Positions 7,894 to 16,789 of a stretch of DNA of 55,930 nucleotides are shown piece by piece. Positions within the stretch are counted from its first letter, which is position 1, and each line of letters opens with the position of its first letter. Below the pieces are notes generated by a model, which was given only the letters and a program-made list of their open reading frames with translations, was not told the DNA's origin and ran no database searches. The position numbers and the translations under genes were made by a program. Source of the DNA: Alphaproteobacteria bacterium (GTDB lineage Bacteria > Pseudomonadota > Alphaproteobacteria > Rhizobiales > JAJFHC01); contig JAJFHD010000050.1 in NCBI GenBank assembly GCA_021775805.1, positions 1-55,930 on the forward strand, given 5' to 3'.

Positions 7894-7905
7894 AGCGTCT
7901 ACTCC

Positions 7906-10776
7906 TTATGCCTTGGATATCTTACAGAGGGTGACTTTGGATTCCTGCATCAGGGTCACCGAGTCGTAGCCGTATGTCTGAGCGGTATTTGACGCTTCAC
8001 CCAGGACATAAGGGTCGGCTCCGTCAGGATACCTGTCACGCAGATCCTTGCCCTGCATGTGTCCACCGAAGTGGAACGGCATGAAGGCAACGCCCTTGCC
8101 GACCCGTTCTGTGACCATGGCCATGACCTTGACCTTGCCTTTCTCGGGCCCCTCCAACCAGACCATCTCGCCATCTTTGATGCCCAGATTGTTGGCATCG
8201 GTGATGTTGATCTCTGCGAACATGTTCTGCTGGAGTTCGGCAAGCCAGGGGTTGGACCGCGACTCGTCGCCGCCGCCTTCGTATTCCACCAGGCGCCCCG
8301 ACGTCAGGATGATCGGATACTCCTGAGAGAAATCCTTTTCCTGGATCGATGCATAGAAGGTCGGCAGACGATACATCTTGCGATCTTCATAGGTGGCGTA
8401 CTTGGGCAGGAGATCACGCCGTGGCGTGTACAGCGGCTCACGATGGAGCGGCACCGGATCCGGGAACGTCCAGACCACGGCACGTGCCTTCGCGTTGCCA
8501 AACGGCGCACAGCCATGCTTGATCGCAACCCGCTGGATGCCGCCTGACAGGTCGGTCTTCCAGTTGGTCTTGTCACCGGCGACCTTTTCGATGGCTGCGT
8601 TCTCATCAGCCGTCAGATCACCTTCCCAGCCAAGCTTCTTCAGCATGGCCATGGTGAATTCCGGATAACCGTCCTTGATTTCGGACCCAACCGGATACGA
8701 GCCTTCTGCCAGAAGGTTATCACCTTCGCGCTCGACACCGAAACGTGCCCGGAAACACAAGCCGCCTTCTGCGACCGGTTTCGACGGGTCGTAGAGGTTG
8801 GGTGTGCCGGTATGTTTCATGTCGGCGGTGCCCCAGCACGGCCAAGGCAGGCCATAATACTCACCATCGACCGGGCCGCCATTGGCGCGCAACGTGGTCC
8901 TGTCGAAAGTGTGCTGGTTTGCCATATGCAGCTTGAGACGGTCCGGCGACTGGCCGGTATAGCCGATCGTCCACATGCCCTTGTTGAATTCAAGGGTCAC
9001 ATCCTCCACGAGGGGCTCGTCATTCTCGACCTTGATGTGCTTGAACATCTCGTCGGCAAAGCCGAACTTCTTGGCGAACTTGTAAATGATCGTGTGATCG
9101 GGAAGCGACTCGAACAGCGGGTCGACAACCTTTTCACGCCATTGCAACGACCGGTTGGACGCGGTCACCGAGCCGTAGGTCTCGAACTGGGTCGAGGCCG
9201 GCAGCAGGTAGACGTTGTCCTTCTTCTCGTGCATGACCGCCGACATGGTCGGATACGGATCGATGACGACCATGAGATCGAGCTTGTTCATGGCCTTCTG
9301 CATTTCCGGCAGACGGGTCTGCGAGTTCGGTGCATGGCCCCAGAAGACCATGGCGCGCAGATTGTCGGTCTGGTCGATGTTTTCCTTGTCTTCGAGGACG
9401 CCGTCGATCCAGCGCGATACCGGTATGCCCTTGGACTGCATCATCTTTTCGGATTCAAAGCGGCCGAGCAGATAATCGTACTCAACGTCCCAGACCCGAG
9501 CCCAATGCTTCCACGACCCTTTCTTGAGGCCGTAGTAACCGGGCAGCGAGTGCGACAGCACGCAGAAATCGGTTGCGCCCTGAACGTTGTCGTGTCCGCG
9601 GAAGATGTTGGTACCGCCACCGGTCTTGCCCATGTTGCCCAGTGCAAGCTGCAGAATGCAGTAGGCGCGCGTGTTGTTGTTGCCGTTGGTGTGCTGGGTA
9701 CCGCCCATGCACCAGATGACGGTGCCGGGTTTGTTGGTGGCCATCTTGCGGGCAACACGGCGGAGCTGCGATCCGGGAACGCCGGTGACGTTCAATACTT
9801 CGTCGGGATTCCACTTGGTCACTTCTTCTCTTATCTGGTCCATGCCCCAGACACGCTGACGGATGAACTCTTCATCTTCCCAGCCGTTCTCGAAAATGTG
9901 CCAGAGAATGCCCCAGATCAGGGCCACGTCCGTGCCCGGACGCATCCGGACGTATTCAGTCGCGTGCGCCGCAGTGCGTGTGAAACGAGGATCACAGACA
10001 ATCAACTCGGCGTTGTTCTGCTCTTTCGCCTTCATCAGGTGAAGCAGGGAAACCGGATGGGCTTCCGCCGGGTTGCCGCCGATCACGAAAATCGCACGGG
10101 AGTTGTGAATGTCGTTGTAGGAGTTGGTCATCGCACCGTAGCCCCAGGTGTTGGCAACACCTGCAACCGTGGTGGAGTGACAGATACGGGCCTGGTGGTC
10201 ACCGTTGTTGGAACCCCAGAACGCGTAAAGCTTCCGGAACAGATAGGCCTGTTCGTTGGAATGCTTGGCGGAACCCAGCCAGTAAACAGAATCAGGACCG
10301 GACTGCTCACGGATCTGGAGCATCTTGTCGCCGACTTCGTTGATGGCTTCGTCCCAGGTGATCCGGGTCCACTTGCCGTCGACAAGTTTGGTTGGATATT
10401 TCAGACGACGTTCGCCATGCGCGTGTTCGCGCACCGATGCACCCTTGGCGCAATGGGCGCCGAGGTTGAACGGGCTGTCGAAACCAGGTTCCTGGCCGAC
10501 CCAGACACCGCCGCTGACTTCCGCCAGGACCGTGCAGCCGACCGAACAGTGCGTACACACCGATTTCTTGATTTCGATGTCCCCGTTACCGGTTCCAGCG
10601 GCTTCCGCCTTCTGGACCATTGCTCCACTCAATGCGGTCGCGGCCGTCAATCCACCGACTGCAAGACCGGATCGACGCAGGAATGTGCGCCTGTCCATGG
10701 TTCCGCCGGTCAAATCCGTTAGGGCCGATGACAGCCGGGGGCCATTCGCAACCCCGCCAGTCTTCTTCCTAAGCAT
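7906..10776 (-). CDS. fdhA: Formate dehydrogenase catalytic subunit (Mo/W-bisPGD, Cys type), TAT-exported
   Basis: A 956-residue molybdopterin oxidoreductase oxidising formate to CO2. The twin-arginine signal DRRTFLRR is at residues 28-35 and ends near AEA. Cys74, 77, 81 and 109 (CTHC-SVGC...HCAKG) bind a [4Fe-4S] cluster, with the electron-relay Lys111. The metal ligand is Cys199 followed by His200 (ARICHSTTVAG), where E. coli FdnG has selenocysteine, so no Sec machinery is needed. A C-terminal pterin-binding domain follows (about 800-930). RBS GAGGAG precedes the ATG. It is exported with FdhB and assembled by the TorD-like protein encoded upstream. Confidence 0.95.
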   Translation of the reverse strand: MLRKKTGGVANGPRLSSALTDLTGGTMDRRTFLRRSGLAVGGLTAATALSGAMVQKAEAAGTGNGDIEIKKSVCTHCSVGCTVLAEVSGGVWVGQEPGFDSPFNLGAHCAKGASVREHAHGERRLKYPTKLVDGKWTRITWDEAINEVGDKMLQIREQSGPDSVYWLGSAKHSNEQAYLFRKLYAFWGSNNGDHQARICHSTTVAGVANTWGYGAMTNSYNDIHNSRAIFVIGGNPAEAHPVSLLHLMKAKEQNNAELIVCDPRFTRTAAHATEYVRMRPGTDVALIWGILWHIFENGWEDEEFIRQRVWGMDQIREEVTKWNPDEVLNVTGVPGSQLRRVARKMATNKPGTVIWCMGGTQHTNGNNNTRAYCILQLALGNMGKTGGGTNIFRGHDNVQGATDFCVLSHSLPGYYGLKKGSWKHWARVWDVEYDYLLGRFESEKMMQSKGIPVSRWIDGVLEDKENIDQTDNLRAMVFWGHAPNSQTRLPEMQKAMNKLDLMVVIDPYPTMSAVMHEKKDNVYLLPASTQFETYGSVTASNRSLQWREKVVDPLFESLPDHTIIYKFAKKFGFADEMFKHIKVENDEPLVEDVTLEFNKGMWTIGYTGQSPDRLKLHMANQHTFDRTTLRANGGPVDGEYYGLPWPCWGTADMKHTGTPNLYDPSKPVAEGGLCFRARFGVEREGDNLLAEGSYPVGSEIKDGYPEFTMAMLKKLGWEGDLTADENAAIEKVAGDKTNWKTDLSGGIQRVAIKHGCAPFGNAKARAVVWTFPDPVPLHREPLYTPRRDLLPKYATYEDRKMYRLPTFYASIQEKDFSQEYPIILTSGRLVEYEGGGDESRSNPWLAELQQNMFAEINITDANNLGIKDGEMVWLEGPEKGKVKVMAMVTERVGKGVAFMPFHFGGHMQGKDLRDRYPDGADPYVLGEASNTAQTYGYDSVTLMQESKVTLCKISKA

Positions 10777-10845
10777 ATCCGTCTCCTCAAATCGTTGTTG
10801 AGCCGAAAAGCGGCTCTGTTTTACCCATTAATCGAACCGGCTTCT

Positions 10846-11043
10846 TCAGAAGCGGGCAAGCTCATAATAGGTTTTCACGTGCTCGCTTTCGCGATAGGAC
10901 GAACCGCCCTTCTGCAGGTCCTTTGCGGCCTGCACAGGCACGCTGCCAACTGCCATTGCCGCTCCTCCTGTCAGCGTGCCGATACCGGCAAACTTCAGGA
11001 AACTTCGGCGGTCGGTCGTCGTCTTGTCGTTCTGATCAGACAT
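10846..11043 (-). CDS. Small TAT-signal protein of the FDH operon
   Basis: A 65-residue protein with a twin-arginine signal (TDRRSFLKFAGIGTL, about residues 10-24) cleaved near VQA. The mature part is only about 25 residues (KDLQKGGSSYRESEHVKTYYELARF). A very strong Shine-Dalgarno (AAGGAGGAGG) precedes the ATG. Such small TAT proteins regularly precede fdhA in alpha- and betaproteobacterial FDH3 loci. The folded TAT substrate or partner is probably FdhA, and the YYELARF tail may bind the complex. Exact role unknown. Confidence 0.85.
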   Translation of the reverse strand: MSDQNDKTTTDRRSFLKFAGIGTLTGGAAMAVGSVPVQAAKDLQKGGSSYRESEHVKTYYELARF

Positions 11044-11091
11044 TTCCTCCTCCTTTCAATATGTTAACCCGCAAAATTCACTCAACATACT

Positions 11092-11147
11092 CGTCTCTTC
11101 GGTGTCGTCTCTTCAGTGTCTTCTCTTCGATGTCTTCTCGCATTTGC
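11092..11147. repeat. 14-bp tandem repeat between torD-like gene and the small TAT gene
   Basis: Three close copies of a 14-bp unit (cgtctcttcggtgt, cgtctcttcagtgt, cttctcttcgatgt) plus a decaying fourth (cttctcgcatttgc) lie in the 187-nt spacer of the FDH operon. On the transcribed strand the units are purine-rich (GAAGAGA-like). They could act as repeated binding sites for an RNA-binding protein, or be a simple slippage product. Confidence 0.6.
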
Positions 11148-11230
11148 CGGTTCCTGACTTCTGGAACCATCGAATACTGACACGACTTCTGCATGTGCGG
11201 GACGCTTCCGGCAATGCCGCTCCCGCTGTC

Positions 11231-11839
11231 TCACTCCATCGTAAAGGCCATCTCCTCAATGCTCATGAAAATCCGGCCGATCGATCCGACGGGTACATAG
11301 AGAACCGAATTCTTGGCAGCCTCGAGATCCTTGAAAAAATGCGATGCCCAGGATCCGATATGGGCTTCGAAAAATGCTCTTTGCTCGCCCAGGTCGGCGG
11401 GTTCGCCAAAGTCACCGGCAATCAGGCCGCCCATCATTTCGAACAGAGCGGCAATATGATCCTCGGGTTCCTTTACCGTCTCGCGACGCTCGATTCCGAG
11501 ACGCTCCATATCGTTGCGCAACCGGGCAAGCGGCTTTTCATGAAGGAATCCCGTGAGATAATACGACCCGTAGGGCAGCAGTTCGCCGCGGCCGACACCA
11601 ATAAACAGATCATGGAATTCCTGAACCGCAACCCCGTGGGATGAGCGGCCGGCGATGTGGGCAAAGGCCTGAATGGCTTGTCCAAGCTCGGTTTCGTCGC
11701 CTGTCATCCTGGCGGCAGCCTCAAGCTCGGACACCTCGGGCGGGCGCCCAAGAAAATGTGCCAGAAGTCGATACATATGCGCCCGAAGCGCGTCTTCTTC
11801 CGTCAATTTGTAAGACTGTACAGTCCCGGATAAATTCAT
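11231..11839 (-). CDS. TorD/DmsD-family chaperone for the formate dehydrogenase
   Basis: A 202-residue all-helical protein of the TorD redox enzyme maturation family. It contains the characteristic EFHDLFIGVGRGELLPYGS stretch (about 87-105) and a PEDHIAALFEMMGGLI stretch (about 130-145). These cytoplasmic chaperones bind the twin-arginine signal of molybdoenzymes until cofactor insertion. It is the first gene of the FDH operon, separated from moaA by a 413-nt divergent region. The start is the first in-frame ATG; a GGAGGG sits about 12 nt upstream, a slightly long spacing. Confidence 0.88.
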   Translation of the reverse strand: MNLSGTVQSYKLTEEDALRAHMYRLLAHFLGRPPEVSELEAAARMTGDETELGQAIQAFAHIAGRSSHGVAVQEFHDLFIGVGRGELLPYGSYYLTGFLHEKPLARLRNDMERLGIERRETVKEPEDHIAALFEMMGGLIAGDFGEPADLGEQRAFFEAHIGSWASHFFKDLEAAKNSVLYVPVGSIGRIFMSIEEMAFTME

Positions 11840-12252
11840 ACCGGCGACGTACCCTCCCGTCCTTGCTTCAACACCACGTTTACCTGAAGCACTAACTCAT
11901 TGGATCAAAACACTATTCGAGCCGATGAGATGGTCTTGCGTTCCTCGGCATCCGGATTTGTGCCACCCGGAATGCGCTTTCTTTCGTGGCGCCTGATTAA
12001 ATCGAGTCAAAGAATAGCGCCGCAAACCGCCACATGGCAACCGCTATGGTCCGGCCGTGGCCTCCTTTTCATCATATGGGAACCCGTCAAATTCTGTGTC
12101 ACCGGCGCCAATTCCGTCTATGATACGGCTAACCGTGTGACAATGCGGTCCGTTCCGGGCTGTTTAAGATTGTTTGGGCAATGCATACATAGTGCATGCC
12201 GTATGCCTGAGCCGGACATGTCACGACATAATTTTGACACAGGGAGATCCGG
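11840..12252. promoter_or_regulatory. Divergent control region between the FDH operon and moaA
   Basis: These 413 nt hold no convincing gene and separate the leftward FDH operon from the rightward moaA, so both promoters should lie here. A CATAAT hexamer at about 12227 could be the moaA -10 element. An inverted repeat is listed separately. I found no FNR-type TTGAT-N4-ATCAA site and no convincing molybdenum-cofactor riboswitch helices by eye. Confidence 0.5.
12183..12206. promoter_or_regulatory. Inverted repeat upstream of moaA, possible operator
   Basis: GCATAC (12183-12188) and GTATGC (12201-12206) form a 6-bp inverted repeat with a 12-nt spacer, centred about 58 nt before the moaA start. 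The spacer itself contains the palindrome GCATGC. It could bind a regulator such as a ModE-like or LysR-type protein, but no specific match was recognised. Confidence 0.3.
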
Positions 12253-13320
12253 GTGTCGCAGGAACATGATCAGCCGGTGAATTCAGAGTCCGGATTCACA
12301 TCTCAACTGGACCCCATGGCTCAATCGCAAATGATCGATCCATTTGGACGTCATGTGAGCTATCTGCGGGTGTCGGTAACGGACCGTTGCGATTTTCGGT
12401 GCGTCTACTGCATGTCGGAGAACATGACATTCCTGCCGCGCAAGGACCTCCTCACCCTGGAAGAGCTCGACCGGCTCTGCTCGGCGTTTGTCACAAAGGG
12501 GGTGCGCAAAATACGCCTGACGGGCGGCGAACCGCTGGTGCGCAAGAACATCGTGAGCCTGTTCGGCAGTCTCGGCCGGCACCTCGAAAGCGGTGCCCTT
12601 GAAGAGCTGACCGTGACAACCAACGGCAGTCAACTGGTCAAGTTTTCCGACGATCTCTATGCGGCCGGCGTCAGACGCATCAATGTTTCACTCGACACAA
12701 TCGATGCCGCGAAGTTCAAGGCGATTACGCGGTGGGGCGAATTCAGCAAAGTCATGGATGGCCTGGATGCCGCACAGAGGGCGGGTCTTGAGGTTAAGAT
12801 CAATACGGTAGCCCTAAAGGGTGTCAACGAGGGTGAGATACCTGACATGATTTCCTGGGCCCATGGCAGGGGTCTCGACATGACGCTTATCGAAACCATG
12901 CCGCTGGGCGAGATCGACGGCGATCGGACGGACCAATATCTGCCGTTGTCGCAGGTTCGCGCTAACCTGTCGGAGAGCTGGACGCTGGACGAGATCCCGT
13001 ACAAGACCGGCGGCCCAGCGCGTTATGTCACGGTCGCCGAAACCGGCGGTCGTCTCGGCTTCATCACGCCGCTCACACATAATTTCTGCGAATCGTGCAA
13101 TCGCGTCAGAGTCACGTGCACCGGCACGCTCTACATGTGTCTGGGTCAGGACGATGCCGCCGATCTGCGAGCTCCCCTGCGCGCCAGCGAAGCCAACGAT
13201 CTGCTCGAAGCGGCGATCGACGAAGCCATAGGACGAAAGCCCAAAGGCCATGATTTTGTGATCGACCGAACCGGCCAGGCGCCCGCCGTTTCAAGGCACA
13301 TGTCCGTTACAGGCGGCTGA
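12253..13320 (+). CDS. moaA: GTP 3',8-cyclase MoaA (molybdenum cofactor synthesis)
   Basis: A 355-residue radical SAM enzyme converting GTP to 3',8-cyclo-GTP, the first step of molybdopterin synthesis. The radical SAM cluster motif is Cys46-x3-Cys50-x2-Cys53 ([10 protein letters not shown]). The second cluster is held by [14 protein letters not shown] plus a following Cys. The C-terminus ends in the conserved Gly-Gly (SVTGG). GTG start with AGGGAGA 5 nt upstream. The N-terminal extension of about 27 residues is slightly long. It lies divergent to the FDH operon, which consumes the cofactor. Confidence 0.95.
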   Translation: MSQEHDQPVNSESGFTSQLDPMAQSQMIDPFGRHVSYLRVSVTDRCDFRCVYCMSENMTFLPRKDLLTLEELDRLCSAFVTKGVRKIRLTGGEPLVRKNIVSLFGSLGRHLESGALEELTVTTNGSQLVKFSDDLYAAGVRRINVSLDTIDAAKFKAITRWGEFSKVMDGLDAAQRAGLEVKINTVALKGVNEGEIPDMISWAHGRGLDMTLIETMPLGEIDGDRTDQYLPLSQVRANLSESWTLDEIPYKTGGPARYVTVAETGGRLGFITPLTHNFCESCNRVRVTCTGTLYMCLGQDDAADLRAPLRASEANDLLEAAIDEAIGRKPKGHDFVIDRTGQAPAVSRHMSVTGG

Positions 13321-13321
13321 C

Positions 13322-13370
13322 AGGTAACATCAACCGGTAAATTTTATAACTTGAATTCAAAGTGTTACCT
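13322..13370. repeat. Inverted repeat in the moaA / FAD-oxidase spacer
   Basis: AGGTAACA (13322-13329) and TGTTACCT (13363-13370) are exact inverted copies separated by 33 AT-rich nt that include the palindrome TTGAATTCAA. It starts right after the moaA stop. It could end the moaA transcript as a large stem-loop or be an operator for the next gene. Confidence 0.35.
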
Positions 13371-13407
13371 CTTGAATTTAATGTAAGGGCCGGACTGGAA
13401 CTGAACC

Positions 13408-14493
13408 GTGATCGTGATCGTAGGAGCCGGTGTTGCCGGTCTGTCGCTTGGATGGCGGCTGGCCCTAAGGGGCGCCTCCGTAACGATTCTGGAAAGCGGC
13501 GAAATCGGATCCGGCGCGAGCGGGGTCGCATCGGCGTATCTCGAACCGCGCCTTGGCTCAGGTTACCTGCGCAAACTGGAGTGGGCGGCCTTTCGGGAAT
13601 GGCCGGACTTTGCCGACACCGTCGAGGCGGAGTCGGATGTGACCATCGACTATCGACGGGATGGGCAGATCCGAACCGCCTATTCAGACACGCTGAGCAA
13701 GGTCAAGGCGGACGCGCAGCAAAGACAGGATGAAGGTTGGACTGTCGACTGGCTCGAGCGCCGGGAGCTCGTTTCCCGTGAGCCCTTTCTTTCCGAAGAC
13801 GTGGTTGCCGGTGCCTACCTGCCGGATGTCTGCTGGCTCGACGGCAAGCTGCTGTGCGACGCGCTGGCATCGGCCATTACCCGGCGCGGCAGCACGGTCA
13901 TTGAACACACCCGAGCGCAAAGCATTGCTGTCACTGGCGGCCGCGTGCGCGGCGTCATGACACCAGACGGTGTGGTCCCTGGGGAAAAAATAGTGCTTTG
14001 TGCCGGTACCGGGACCAATCTGATCGACGGAATGCCGGGCGACATTCCGGTCTGCCGGCCGGTTCGTGGGGTTGTGTTGACCATGGGCATGGATCCGGAA
14101 GCGCCAATCCTGCGGCATCTGATCCGTAGACCGGACGGATTTCTGTGCCCCCGGTCAAACGGAAATCTTCTTGTGGGCAGCACCCATGACGACGGAGAGA
14201 CCTGCCTGACGCCCGATGCAGATGTGATCGAGGACCTTAAGGCTCGCGCCGCCCGAACGCTTCCGGCAATCGCGGAGCTGCCGCTGCTCAATGCCCGGGC
14301 CGGTTTGCGCACATTTGTCGGTGACGGACTGCTGCGCCTGGGCCGCAGCCAGCAATGCCGCGGCCTCTATTACAGCCTCAGCCATGCCGGGGCAGGATTC
14401 CTTCGGGCGCCAGTCATTTCGCGCGAACTGGCGGATTTCGTGCTGTCCGACGAGGCGGCCTGCCCTCACATCGGACCGTTTCTCAAACGCTGA
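13408..14493 (+). CDS. FAD-dependent amino-acid oxidase family protein (ThiO/DAO-like)
   Basis: A 361-residue flavoprotein with an N-terminal Rossmann dinucleotide fold (IVGAGVAGLSLGWRLALRGA, residues 4-23) and a GSGASGVASAY FAD loop. The C-terminal motif GLRTFVGDGLLRLG...GLYYSLSHAGAGF is typical of the D-amino-acid/glycine oxidase family. It resembles glycine oxidase ThiO in length and layout, but no other thiamin gene is nearby. The substrate is therefore open (glycine, sarcosine or another secondary amine). It lies 87 nt downstream of moaA and converges with the Mrp gene (13 nt between stops). Confidence 0.8.
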   Translation: MIVIVGAGVAGLSLGWRLALRGASVTILESGEIGSGASGVASAYLEPRLGSGYLRKLEWAAFREWPDFADTVEAESDVTIDYRRDGQIRTAYSDTLSKVKADAQQRQDEGWTVDWLERRELVSREPFLSEDVVAGAYLPDVCWLDGKLLCDALASAITRRGSTVIEHTRAQSIAVTGGRVRGVMTPDGVVPGEKIVLCAGTGTNLIDGMPGDIPVCRPVRGVVLTMGMDPEAPILRHLIRRPDGFLCPRSNGNLLVGSTHDDGETCLTPDADVIEDLKARAARTLPAIAELPLLNARAGLRTFVGDGLLRLGRSQQCRGLYYSLSHAGAGFLRAPVISRELADFVLSDEAACPHIGPFLKR

Positions 14494-14506
14494 ATGCGCA
14501 AGGAAC

Positions 14507-15685
14507 CTATTCGATAACGATGCGGGGCGCCGGTTTTGATACCGCCCCGCCTTCCCCGTCGATCTGGGCCCAGGCGGCTTCTGCAATTTCGCGGTAGATT
14601 TCCGCAAGGGGCGATTCGGGATCGGAGACCACGATTGGTTGACCAGCATCGGAACGCCGGCGCACTTCCATTTCCAGAGGGATCTCGCCGAGGAAGGGAA
14701 TTCCGAGTTTCTCTGCTTCGAAGCGGGCACCGCCATGGCCAAAGATCTCGGAACGTTCGCCGCATTTCGGACAGGAGAAATAGCTCATGTTCTCGATAAT
14801 GCCCAATACCGGAACATCGACCTTACGGAACATGTTCAGACCCTTGCGCGCATCGATCAGGGCAAGGTCCTGAGGTGTCGAGACGATGATGGCCCCGGCC
14901 AGCGGCACCTGCTGGGCCATGGTCAACTGGGCGTCACCGGTGCCCGGCGGCATGTCGACCACAAGGATGTCAAGCTCGCCCCAGGCAACCTCGCGCAACA
15001 TCTGGGTCAGCGCGGACATGACCATGGGCCCGCGCCAGATCATCGGTGTGTCTTCGTCGACCATGAATCCCATGGACATGACCTTGACGCCAAACCCTTC
15101 CATGGGCTTCAGAATCTTGTCGTCGACGGGTTCGGGACGTCCAGTCAATCCCATAAGGCGGGGCATCGAGGGACCATAGATATCCGCGTCCAAAATCCCG
15201 ACCGATTGGCCATTGGCGGAAAATGCCAGAGCCAGATTGACGGCGGTCGTCGACTTGCCAACACCGCCCTTGCCCGATGCCACGGCAACGATGGCCTTGA
15301 CGCCGGGAACGCCGGCAATCTGGCGTTCGGGCGGAGCCTGACCGGCCATGGGCGGCGGCGGCGCCATTTCGCCTGCCGGCGGTTGGTGCCGAGGCGGGCC
15401 GCCGCCATTGGTTTTAGGCGGTGCACTTCCCGGCGCCCGGTCGGCAGTCAGGGCGACCATTGCGTTGTTGACACCGGGCACCGCCTTGACCACGCGCTCG
15501 GCGGCCTGGCGCATCGGCTCCAGTTCCTGGGCTTTCTCCGGATCGACGCTCAGGGAAAACACAACACTGTCGCCCTGTATCACGATTTCCGAAACCATCC
15601 CGAGAGAGACGATATCGCCTTCAAGGGAAGGGCCCTTGACCTTGCGCAAGGCGTCGAGCAGGTCTTCTTTCTTGATGTCGGTCAT
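14507..15685 (-). CDS. apbC: Mrp/ApbC/NBP35 family iron-sulfur cluster carrier ATPase
   Basis: A 392-residue protein with an N-terminal DUF59/MIP18 domain (about 1-80) and a Pro/Ala-rich linker (about 85-125). The P-loop ATPase core has a deviant Walker A motif GKGGVGKSTTAVNLA (about 140) and the cluster-binding SYFSCPKCGERSEIFG pair CxxC (about 310). It loads Fe-S clusters onto target proteins in the cytoplasm; the adjacent FDH and MoaA are cluster-rich potential clients. The start was placed at the ATG of MTDIKKEDLL, since the upstream extension lacks homology and an RBS. Confidence 0.93.
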   Translation of the reverse strand: MTDIKKEDLLDALRKVKGPSLEGDIVSLGMVSEIVIQGDSVVFSLSVDPEKAQELEPMRQAAERVVKAVPGVNNAMVALTADRAPGSAPPKTNGGGPPRHQPPAGEMAPPPPMAGQAPPERQIAGVPGVKAIVAVASGKGGVGKSTTAVNLALAFSANGQSVGILDADIYGPSMPRLMGLTGRPEPVDDKILKPMEGFGVKVMSMGFMVDEDTPMIWRGPMVMSALTQMLREVAWGELDILVVDMPPGTGDAQLTMAQQVPLAGAIIVSTPQDLALIDARKGLNMFRKVDVPVLGIIENMSYFSCPKCGERSEIFGHGGARFEAEKLGIPFLGEIPLEMEVRRRSDAGQPIVVSDPESPLAEIYREIAEAAWAQIDGEGGAVSKPAPRIVIE

Positions 15686-15814
15686 TCGTTGTGCTGTCCC
15701 AAATGTATTTACAGGTTGTGGAGACATCTATCTTGGATTGCCGGTCATGTCACGGACGACCTAACCACCAGACCGGAAATGCGGGATGATTAACAGTGAT
15801 TGGTGGCCAGGCGA

Positions 15815-16672
15815 TCAGTCCTCGCGCGGTGACGGTGCCATTCCACCCATTTCCGAGGTGATCTCGGCGGCGATCCGGCAGACGTTGGTTCCAAGCGCCG
15901 GCAGTCTGGAATCCGTCAGTCGCGCAGCGGGACCGGAGACCGAAATCGCTGCCAGCGGATAGGCATGTTCATCGAACACGGCACTGGCGACACACCGCAA
16001 CCCGATGGCGTTTTCTTCATCATCTATCGCATAACCGGACCCGCGGGTTTGAAGGAACTCGGCTTCGAGTTCGCCGATCGACGATTTGCTGTTGGGCGTC
16101 TCCTTCTGCAGCGGCCTGGCTGTCAGGAGGGCGCCGGCCTCGTTCGCATCGAGCCAGGCGAGAATTGCCTTGCCGGTTCCCGAACAATGTATCGGCGAGC
16201 GGCCGCCGGGACCGGCAATGGCACGCATCATCTTCTGGCATTCGACCTGGGCCAGGAATATGATTTCGCCGCGATCGACAATCGCCAGATTCACGGTCTC
16301 GCCGGACTCTTCCATCAGGCGACGCATATAGGGACGGGCGATCGAAACCAGATCCCTGGAGCGCGCATAAACCGAGCCGACCTGGAACGCCTGGACACCA
16401 ATCAGCCAGATGCTGCGATCGTTCTCAAACCGGACGTAGCGCTCATTCTGCAAGGTTGTCAGAAGCCGATGAGCCGTGGATGTGGGCAGGCCGACGACAT
16501 GAGCGAGGTCGCTGAGGGTCAGACCATGCGGATAATCGGCGAGCGTGTTCATGATTCTGAGCGCGCGCGTGAGCGACTGAACCTGCCCGGTTCCGCGGGT
16601 ATGCAATTCCCCGCGTGGAACCAAATGCTTCGGGCTTCGCTTGGTCTTGTCCAGCGGAACGACTTCAGCCAA
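15815..16672 (-). CDS. IclR-family transcriptional regulator with a TTG start
   Basis: A 285-residue regulator. The N-terminal winged helix-turn-helix (about residues 28-85) contains LTLSDLAHVVGLPTSTAHRL. The C-terminal effector domain (about 105-275) contains SPIHCSGTGKAILAW. The start chosen is TTG, because AGGGAGG sits exactly 5 nt upstream. An ATG 34 codons further upstream has no RBS and adds an unrelated sequence. It lies downstream of hydroxypyruvate isomerase on the same strand, so it probably controls glyoxylate/hydroxypyruvate metabolism and possibly itself. Confidence 0.88.
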   Translation of the reverse strand: MAEVVPLDKTKRSPKHLVPRGELHTRGTGQVQSLTRALRIMNTLADYPHGLTLSDLAHVVGLPTSTAHRLLTTLQNERYVRFENDRSIWLIGVQAFQVGSVYARSRDLVSIARPYMRRLMEESGETVNLAIVDRGEIIFLAQVECQKMMRAIAGPGGRSPIHCSGTGKAILAWLDANEAGALLTARPLQKETPNSKSSIGELEAEFLQTRGSGYAIDDEENAIGLRCVASAVFDEHAYPLAAISVSGPAARLTDSRLPALGTNVCRIAAEITSEMGGMAPSPRED

Positions 16673-16759
16673 TCCGACCTCCCTTTCGATCCTTCGTCGC
16701 ACCGGATGTTGACCCTGTTCCCGTGCGGAAACCGTTAAATCCGATGCGCTCGTGGCGTA

Positions 16760-16769
16760 TGGTATACCA
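16760..16769. promoter_or_regulatory. Perfect palindrome TGGTATACCA, GntR-type operator candidate
   Basis: TGGTATACCA lies about 90 nt upstream of the IclR-family gene's TTG. This sequence fits the FadR-subfamily GntR operator pattern (TGGT-N2-ACCA) better than the A/T-rich inverted repeats expected for IclR proteins. The binding protein is therefore uncertain. Confidence 0.4.
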
Positions 16770-16789
16770 AACACGAAAACAAAGCGGAA

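Noticed and set aside
8812..10722. Long plus-strand open frame (over 600 codons) across fdhA
   Set aside because: It is antisense to a clearly recognisable catalytic subunit, has no family motifs, and arises from the GC-rich codon bias of fdhA.
9800..10776. Selenocysteine in FdhA
   Set aside because: The metal-ligand position is encoded as a normal Cys codon and no in-frame TGA is present, so no Sec insertion is needed.
11840..12252. Molybdenum-cofactor riboswitch upstream of moaA
   Set aside because: No matching helix and loop pattern was recognised; only a simple inverted repeat.
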